A DNA stretch of 11,207 nucleotides from JBCDIQ01 sp039024295 (GTDB lineage Bacteria; Bacteroidota; Bacteroidia; J057): the NCBI GenBank assembly GCA_039024295.1, contig JBCDIQ010000178.1, forward strand, positions 1-11,207, in the 5' to 3' direction. The notes below the pieces were generated by a model, which made no database searches, was not told the origin of the DNA, and saw only the letters and a program-made list of their open reading frames with translations. Positions 6,345 through 11,207 of the stretch are shown in pieces (position 1 is the first letter of the stretch; every line of letters starts with the position of its first letter). Both the position numbers and the translations under genes were made by a program.

Positions 6345-8119
6345 GCGAATTTGATGTACATACAATTCGTGACCCTGAGTTTAGGCAACAGATAGAACAA
6401 AAAATTGCCGAAGTAGCGGCTGTCCAGAAAAGAAATAAGTTTTTGACTTATACCGAAAACGAGCCATTACTCGATGAGTTGGAAGCGTTGATCAAAGCAA
6501 ATAGCGAGGCATACCAAGAGGCATACTTGCAGCCCAAGAAGGACCTGGAGGCGGTCCAGGCAGAACTGGAAAGACGAAAAAGCGCCATTCATCCATTGGA
6601 TTTTCAATCGCTCAATGACTTCATCGCCCAGATAAAACACCTACTGGATCAGCCTGAATATGCCACCAACCGGAAAGCCATTCCCTCGCTAACCTCCTTA
6701 AAAGAGCAGCTTGAAAAAGCCACTGTCCGTTACAGCCATGCTCGGCAGCAACTCGCAGAAAGAAAAGACCGACTTAAAGCAGTCCAGGGCCTTATTTGGG
6801 GAGAACAGTTTGATAGGTGGGAGCAAGGGCTAGAAGAGTTTCAAGCAGCAGTTAACGGTGCCTCGCAATTACCCTCAAAACTACCACTTGAAGAAAAGGA
6901 GTTAATGGCTGCCCAGGAAGAAAGGTCGCTTGAGGTAAATACTTTTAAGCAAACTTTACCTCCAACATCACCCTACATTCAGCAAGTGGAGGCTACAACG
7001 GGTACCTACTTGAAAAAAGAGACCTTCCTCCAACTGAAACAGAACATTGAAGCTGATCTGGCAAAGGCTAAGCGGAAACGAATGCAGATAAGGGTACTGG
7101 CCCTGGTGCTCGTATTTGTTTGTGCGACTGCTGCACCTTTTGCCTGGCAATATTTCCAAGAAGCAAATCGATGGGAAACCGCAAGCTCAACCGGCACCTA
7201 CGAGGCATATGAAGCCTATGTTGATGCTTATCCCGCTGGGAAGTACACAGCCCAGGCTCGTGAAGCCATGCTTGCCTTGCCCGCTGGCCGATTGAAAGAG
7301 GTGATGCTTGCAGACGGTTCTACCTATGTATATGAGGGAGAACTCTTAGCAGGAATTCCTCATGGTCAGGGAATGGCTGATTTTGAGGACGGGCGAACCT
7401 TTCAGGGAAATTGGGAGCAGGGGCAATTTGCTGGCCAGGGCAGACTTACGGTTCCTGAGCAATATGAAGACCAAGGGAACTTTTCCCAAAACCTTCCCGA
7501 GGGAAATGGCTTAATGAAATGGAATGATGGCAGGTCTTACTCTGGAGATTGGAAAAAGGGTTTGCCTGATGGACAAGGAATTTATTTACTAGCTGATGGA
7601 AGTCAATACACGGGTGCCTGGAAATCGGGTGTGCCTGATGGGAATGGTGCTTTTTTCGCGGAAAGAAATCAGAATTATCGGTTAAGTCCAAACGGCGATA
7701 AGGGCAAACCTCTAGTTTGGACTGCTGGCAGTCGCTACAATGGCAATTTGAAAAACGGTATCCCCGAAGGCCAAGGCATCATGAGTTGGGCAGATGGAAG
7801 GACCTATAACGGTACCTGGAAAGCGGGCAAGCCGTCCGGAAAAGGATTCATGAATTGGTCAGATGGGCGCACTTACAGCGGTGAATGGCAAGCTGGGAAG
7901 CGACATGGAAAAGGTATACTCTCATGGTCAGACCGTAGCCGATTTGCTGGCACGTGGCAGGAGGATACATTTTCGGGAAAAGGAACCTTTACCTCCCGGT
8001 TAAGGGAAACTTTCGAAGGAAATTGGTACGGCACCCCTGAAAAAGTGGTGCGAAAAGATGGTGAAGGAGCCCTTATGGATTCTGGCGTATTTAGGAACGG
8101 TCTTTACATAACAGACTAG
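6341..8119 (+). CDS. Single-pass membrane protein: cytoplasmic helices, TM, periplasmic MORN repeats
   Basis: 592 residues from the ATG at 6341, chosen because it overlaps the preceding stop as ATGA; an in-frame start at 6290 would lie deep inside the upstream gene. Residues 1-245 are charged and largely helical, with coiled-coil-like stretches (EAVQAELERRK, LEKATVRYSHARQQLAERKDR). A basic KAKRKRMQIR precedes one membrane helix (~251-272), so the positive-inside rule puts the N-terminus in the cytoplasm and the rest in the periplasm. Residues ~278-313 (TYEAYEAYVDAYPAGKYTAQA) resemble the short helical unit often found beside the membrane helix in Bacteroidota proteins. From ~331 to the end run about nine MORN repeats. 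The layout suggests a membrane scaffold or sensor partnered by the TPR protein; no enzymatic domain is visible. Confidence 0.8.
   Translation: MSEFDVHTIRDPEFRQQIEQKIAEVAAVQKRNKFLTYTENEPLLDELEALIKANSEAYQEAYLQPKKDLEAVQAELERRKSAIHPLDFQSLNDFIAQIKHLLDQPEYATNRKAIPSLTSLKEQLEKATVRYSHARQQLAERKDRLKAVQGLIWGEQFDRWEQGLEEFQAAVNGASQLPSKLPLEEKELMAAQEERSLEVNTFKQTLPPTSPYIQQVEATTGTYLKKETFLQLKQNIEADLAKAKRKRMQIRVLALVLVFVCATAAPFAWQYFQEANRWETASSTGTYEAYEAYVDAYPAGKYTAQAREAMLALPAGRLKEVMLADGSTYVYEGELLAGIPHGQGMADFEDGRTFQGNWEQGQFAGQGRLTVPEQYEDQGNFSQNLPEGNGLMKWNDGRSYSGDWKKGLPDGQGIYLLADGSQYTGAWKSGVPDGNGAFFAERNQNYRLSPNGDKGKPLVWTAGSRYNGNLKNGIPEGQGIMSWADGRTYNGTWKAGKPSGKGFMNWSDGRTYSGEWQAGKRHGKGILSWSDRSRFAGTWQEDTFSGKGTFTSRLRETFEGNWYGTPEKVVRKDGEGALMDSGVFRNGLYITD
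7331..8029 (+). repeat. Array of about nine 23-residue MORN repeats
   Basis: The repeats follow the pattern Y-x-G-x-W-x-x-G-x-P-x-G-x-G-x-x-x-W-x-D-G-R-x. Clear units include YSGDWKKGLPDGQGIYLLAD, YNGTWKAGKPSGKGFMNWSD and YSGEWQAGKRHGKGILSWSD. The fifth unit carries an insert of about 20 residues (ERNQNYRLSPNGDKGKPLVW). The last units degrade (FAGTWQEDTFSGKGTF, then FEGNWYG). MORN arrays fold as an elongated beta sheet and usually act in membrane or protein binding. Confidence 0.9.
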
Positions 8120-8122
8120 CTG

Positions 8123-8692
8123 CTAGCAAAACGCGTGCAGTTCCTGGTACAGACGACACATAGGAAGGCCCATTACGTTGTAGTAATCTCCTTCAATGTG
8201 GGATACCCCAATCAGGCCAAGCCATTCCTGTATACCGTATCCACCTGCCTTGTCAAATGGCTCGTATTTTTCTACGTAATACCGGATTTCAGCGTCATCC
8301 AGGGTGCGGAACTTGACCCGTGTTTCCTCTGAAAAGCTGCGGAATTTCCCTTTGTGAAAAATGGTAACCCCTGTTACCACCAAGTGGTGGGTGCCTGAAA
8401 GCTGCTTGAGCATGTCAAACGCCTCATCAGCATTGGTCGGCTTCTCCAAACGTTGGTTTTTTAGGCCTACTATGGTGTCGGCGGTGATTACCACATGCTT
8501 AGATGCCAGGTCATTATAGGCTTTAGCTTTATTTTCTGAAATAAGAACAGCCACTGCACGTGGGTGCAGGTCATCTGGGGCGTATTCGTTGACATCCCGT
8601 GCAATGACTTCAAATTCGAAGCCGGCATCACGGAGTATTTGGGCTCTTCTCGGTGACTGAGAAGCGAGAATCAAAGGAGCTTTTAATTTCAT
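8123..8692 (-). CDS. maf: Maf-family nucleoside triphosphate pyrophosphatase
   Basis: Predicted cytoplasmic house-cleaning enzyme that hydrolyses a non-canonical or excess nucleotide (dTTP/UTP-type in the YhdE branch) to the monophosphate and pyrophosphate. It has 189 residues, the family length. Motifs: substrate loop ASQSPRRAQIL (10-20), catalytic Asp72 in ITADTIVG, KPTNADEAFDMLKQLSGTHH with VVTGV, then the late motif DKAGGYGIQEW and IEGDYYNVMGLP. The start at 8692 is fixed by MKLKAPLILASQSPRR; an upstream extension in the same frame has no family likeness. The gene begins inside the DUF1015 coding region (65-bp overlap), so the two are very probably one transcript. Its stop lies 3 bp from the stop of the convergent MORN gene. 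SPRR suggests the dTTP/UTP subgroup, but I cannot exclude another Maf specificity. Confidence 0.92.
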   Translation of the reverse strand: MKLKAPLILASQSPRRAQILRDAGFEFEVIARDVNEYAPDDLHPRAVAVLISENKAKAYNDLASKHVVITADTIVGLKNQRLEKPTNADEAFDMLKQLSGTHHLVVTGVTIFHKGKFRSFSEETRVKFRTLDDAEIRYYVEKYEPFDKAGGYGIQEWLGLIGVSHIEGDYYNVMGLPMCRLYQELHAFC

Positions 8693-9947
8693 GATCGTCA
8701 ATTGAGGCAAAAACCAATCCCGAAACCACTTTGGGATAAAAATAGGTAGATTTTTGCGGCATTTTATATCCAGTGGAACAAACTTCCAGCATCTGTTCCA
8801 CACTTACTTCATTCATGATGAAGGAGCAGGCTGCCTGACTGGTATTTACGTCTTTTACGGCATTTGAGTAGCCTTTTTCATACATAATTTCCTGTGAATG
8901 GGGTTGATCCTCATAAGGGATCCCCAAAATCCGGTCAAACACCAGCATATGCAGCAGGGTGTAATCCAATTGTTTGAGCACATCAGGCAAATCCGCCTCA
9001 CCCAAGGCTTCCCAGGGGGACATTTTAAGGCGCATGATCCACCGCCTTCCCAGGGTGACTAGGCCAAAGGCATGTTTCTGGCCTTTCAATAAATCAAAGA
9101 GCGGTTTACGACTCCTTGAGACATCTTCCAGGTCAAAATATTGCTGTAATTGCTCCCGAAGAATGGGAATGTCCAGCTTCTCCGCAGGCTTATATACCCG
9201 ATGGATTGGCAAAATGCGTAAATCATCTGCCGCCATATTGGTCAGGTACATCATGTGGAAATTCTCCCATGATTGCGGGTTATGAGCCTCCCCGTTTTCC
9301 TGTCGTTTCTGACTAAATACCCTTGAACTTTCCAGGCGGTGATGACCATCTGCCAGGTAAACAGGTTGTTCCGCTATTTTTTCCAGGAAAGGCCCTATAT
9401 CTTTGGGGTCCTGTATAATTGCCAATTTATTTATTACCCCTTGGTAATCAATATATTCATACAGCGGATGCTCCATGTAACGGTCCATAATGGCTTCCAG
9501 CTCAAAACTGGCATCCTGATACAATCCGTGGGTGGGGGATACATTTAGCTTGGTTTTTTCCAATAATGCAATCCGGTCATTTACGGAATGTATCAGGGTA
9601 TTTTCGTGCAGTATGATGTTCTCCTTCCGAGGGTTGATCATGCAGATAAACCCTTTTCTGGTGTACCCTTTCCGCTGGCCAAACAGGCTAAATTGCTGGT
9701 AATACACATAAATCCCAGGAATCGGGTCCAACCGGATTACCTTTTCCTTTTTCCATGCATTAAGTTTCGTTTGTGCCTCCTCATGAGATCGTGGAACGGA
9801 TAAATGGATTGAATTATTGGGGATGGCATAGAGCTGTTCTAACTGCTCCGGGCGAACGACATCAAATAGCGGGGAAAATTTGAGGTTGATGTCGTGTACT
9901 TTTTCAGGATTGTATCGCCAAGCACGAAACGGCCTTATTTCTGCCAT
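8628..9947 (-). CDS. DUF1015 family protein
   Basis: 439 residues, typical of the family, whose reaction I do not know with certainty. The start MAEIRPFRAWRYNPEKV is the conserved family opening. Further marks are LHENT (113-117), SPTHGLY (137-143), the hallmark YLADGHHRLESS (197-208), and MPQKSTYFYPK before the C-terminus. The DGHHR box is reminiscent of the ParB-like fold of SbnI/SerK serine kinases, and in Bacteroidota the gene is often near serine-biosynthesis genes. A link to serine or phosphoserine is therefore a guess; no ser gene lies in this window. The last ~21 residues, past the usual end, are encoded in the overlap with maf. A TATCTTTG box ends 4 bp before the ATG, suggesting a leaderless mRNA. 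Confidence 0.88.
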   Translation of the reverse strand: MAEIRPFRAWRYNPEKVHDINLKFSPLFDVVRPEQLEQLYAIPNNSIHLSVPRSHEEAQTKLNAWKKEKVIRLDPIPGIYVYYQQFSLFGQRKGYTRKGFICMINPRKENIILHENTLIHSVNDRIALLEKTKLNVSPTHGLYQDASFELEAIMDRYMEHPLYEYIDYQGVINKLAIIQDPKDIGPFLEKIAEQPVYLADGHHRLESSRVFSQKRQENGEAHNPQSWENFHMMYLTNMAADDLRILPIHRVYKPAEKLDIPILREQLQQYFDLEDVSRSRKPLFDLLKGQKHAFGLVTLGRRWIMRLKMSPWEALGEADLPDVLKQLDYTLLHMLVFDRILGIPYEDQPHSQEIMYEKGYSNAVKDVNTSQAACSFIMNEVSVEQMLEVCSTGYKMPQKSTYFYPKVVSGLVFASIDDHEIKSSFDSRFSVTEKSPNTP

Positions 9948-9951
9948 GCGG

Positions 9952-9959
9952 CAAAGATA
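9952..9959 (-). promoter_or_regulatory. Bacteroidota-type -7 box directly before the DUF1015 start
   Basis: On the minus strand TATCTTTG matches TAnnTTTG and is separated from the ATG at 9947 by only CCGC. Transcription would start at or beside the ATG, giving little or no 5' leader. The protein start is well anchored by family similarity, so a later start is unlikely. No clear -33 TTG was found at the usual spacing. Confidence 0.5.
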
Positions 9960-10004
9960 GAGAAGTTTTGGTGAATTTTATTTATCTTCAAAATACCCTA
10001 AAAA

Positions 10005-10033
10005 TCGATGAAAAGGATTTTCAGCTTCATCGA
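10005..10033. repeat. Inverted repeat in the divergent DUF1015 / PKD-protein intergenic region
   Basis: TCGATGAA (10005-10012) and TTCATCGA (10026-10033) are perfect reverse complements 13 bp apart. Inside, GAAAA (10010-10014) and TTTTC (10018-10022) form a second, overlapping pair. The element is 21 bp upstream of the ATG at 10054 in a 106-bp divergent gap. It may be an operator for a dimeric regulator or an mRNA hairpin in the leader of the PKD gene; no T-run supports a terminator. Confidence 0.4.
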
Positions 10034-10053
10034 AATTATTTAGCATTATACCC

Positions 10054-11207
10054 ATGAACACCTATCGAATCATTTTTATCAGCTGGTTGATCGCACTTTC
10101 CCATTTGTGTAACTATACCCTGAATGCCCAATGTCTGCCCCAGCAAGACAATCCCGACCTGATTCTCAATCAGAATAACGAGACAGAATTTGAATTCAAA
10201 CAGCCGCTTGCAGCCACTCCACCTGCACCTGCACCAGGCATTGAGTTTGAACCCTTTTGGTCGTTTTTCTGGGAATTTGGAGACGGAACTTTTGCCCGAT
10301 ACAATCGAGTAGATTCAACCCTGACTCACGCATTTTTGCCCAATGGTGAATTTAATGCGCGGAGTATCGTTGGCCCAATTTATAGCCAGGTACAGCACCC
10401 CCCTGTTGATCGGGTAGTGGTTACAACTGGCGGGGCTGGATCTCCTCCCACCATTATGCCCCCAATATTACCTGCTTCGAACATCAGCCAGGACGATTTA
10501 AGGGTTGGTGCCCATTGGGAAGGTACCGTAATGACGGGAGACCAACTGGTGGCAATTGTTACCACCAGACAACAGGGTACCACAGGCCATCTTTCCTTTT
10601 TTTACAATAGTAACAAAGTGGGGTTATGTCCCGGAACCACCATTTCTGATTACAACGGAGAAGAACTTATTTCCGAAGCAGAACTGCCAGAATCAGCTCA
10701 GGGACACCTGGGCTATTTTGAGGGGAACTACGGGTTGAATGAAGCAATTCATATGGAATTGCCTCCTCAAAGAAGGCTAGGAGAACAGCATGTATTTATT
10801 GACCTCAAGGTCACTGAATTTTTAGAAGATTCAGATGATGAGGTCATTTACTTAGCGGCAGTGTATTATGACCCTATACTTGAAGTGCCAGATACCTTTG
10901 TCTTTGCTACTGGAATCGGCAACGTTCGAGACCCTAATATTATGTGGCCGGAGCCCAATTACATTAAGCCTGAGGTCGCTAATCAGCGAATTAATTATTC
11001 AATTAAGTTCCAGAATGTGGGCAACGCAGCGACGAGTACCATAAAGGTGCGTGCAGAAATGGATTCTGCCCTATTGGGTGATATACAGTCTGGTGAGGCG
11101 GTACTTGCAAACCAACCCATGGGGGTAATTGCCCCTGATGGGCTTGAGGCAGGACTCAACGGTAAATTTTATGTGACTTGGACATTCAATTTTCCCCTTC
11201 CGGGCAC
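10054..11207 (+). CDS. Secreted PKD-domain protein (partial, runs off the window)
   Basis: An open frame of 384 codons without a stop up to the window edge, so the C-terminus is missing. Residues 1-26 are a signal peptide (basic MNTYR, hydrophobic core, likely cut after LNAQ). Residues ~68-112 are a PKD-type beta domain with the hallmark WEFGDGT (73-79) and HAFLPNGEF. A proline-rich region and an unrecognised beta-rich middle (~145-290) follow. A repeat-like domain begins at about 300 (KPEVANQRINYSIKFQNVGN), resembling the DUF11-type units common in surface proteins of Bacteroidota. Such proteins often end in a type IX secretion sorting domain, which cannot be checked here. It is divergent from DUF1015 and probably functionally unrelated. 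The start is supported by the signal peptide; no -7 box was found. Confidence 0.8.
   Translation, partial: MNTYRIIFISWLIALSHLCNYTLNAQCLPQQDNPDLILNQNNETEFEFKQPLAATPPAPAPGIEFEPFWSFFWEFGDGTFARYNRVDSTLTHAFLPNGEFNARSIVGPIYSQVQHPPVDRVVVTTGGAGSPPTIMPPILPASNISQDDLRVGAHWEGTVMTGDQLVAIVTTRQQGTTGHLSFFYNSNKVGLCPGTTISDYNGEELISEAELPESAQGHLGYFEGNYGLNEAIHMELPPQRRLGEQHVFIDLKVTEFLEDSDDEVIYLAAVYYDPILEVPDTFVFATGIGNVRDPNIMWPEPNYIKPEVANQRINYSIKFQNVGNAATSTIKVRAEMDSALLGDIQSGEAVLANQPMGVIAPDGLEAGLNGKFYVTWTFNFPLPG

Noticed and set aside
10380..10583. Minus-strand frame within the PKD-protein gene
   Set aside because: The plus frame is continuous from a signal peptide through a PKD domain to the window edge, and the antisense frame has no support.
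1..11207. CRISPR array, tRNA or rRNA genes, insertion-sequence ends
   Set aside because: I saw no regularly spaced repeats, no cloverleaf or rRNA-like segments, and no transposase with terminal inverted repeats. The 'putative transposase' label of the Rpn family does not mean an insertion sequence.

Overview
The window looks like a chromosomal segment of a Bacteroidota bacterium, perhaps of the Saprospiria/Cytophagia type. Three things point there. Two genes start downstream of TAnnTTTG boxes, the phylum's -7 promoter element. Shine-Dalgarno sequences are almost absent. The proteins are typical of the phylum: a secreted PKD-domain protein, a DUF1015 protein next to Maf, and an Rpn-type nuclease with an MPIIYDI...YLKG tail. 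This assignment is inferred from style, not from a marker gene.

Layout. Positions 1-372 (minus strand) hold the N-terminal quarter of a sulfotransferase-like gene whose 3' part is replaced by AT-rich sequence with stops. Positions 515-3969 (plus) are a compact high-affinity phosphate ABC transporter, pstS-pstC-pstA-pstB. No phoU follows, although one often does. Positions 3994-8119 (plus) continue the same run without a gap large enough for a separate promoter. They hold an Rpn-family PD-(D/E)XK nuclease, a free-standing second copy of that nuclease's C-terminal tail, a coiled-coil/TPR protein, and a single-pass membrane protein with cytoplasmic helices and about nine predicted periplasmic MORN repeats. 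Positions 8123-9947 (minus) hold a DUF1015 gene overlapping maf by 65 bp and converging on the MORN gene with 3 bp between stop codons. From 10054 to the window edge (plus) runs a secreted PKD-domain protein, incomplete at its 3' end.

The most interesting signal is at the nuclease gene. Its C-terminal tail (4663-4911) is followed, directly after the TGA and in the same reading frame, by a second diverged tail (4912-5199). The two share a perfect 59-bp repeat exactly 249 bp (83 codons) apart. Recombination between the repeats would delete the first tail and its stop codon in frame and produce a nuclease with a different C-terminus. The second tail can also be read as a stand-alone small protein, like the C-terminal small proteins that restrain some E. 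coli Rpn nucleases. Both readings are hypotheses. The genes that follow could form an accessory, possibly defensive, module, but nothing in the sequence proves a common function.
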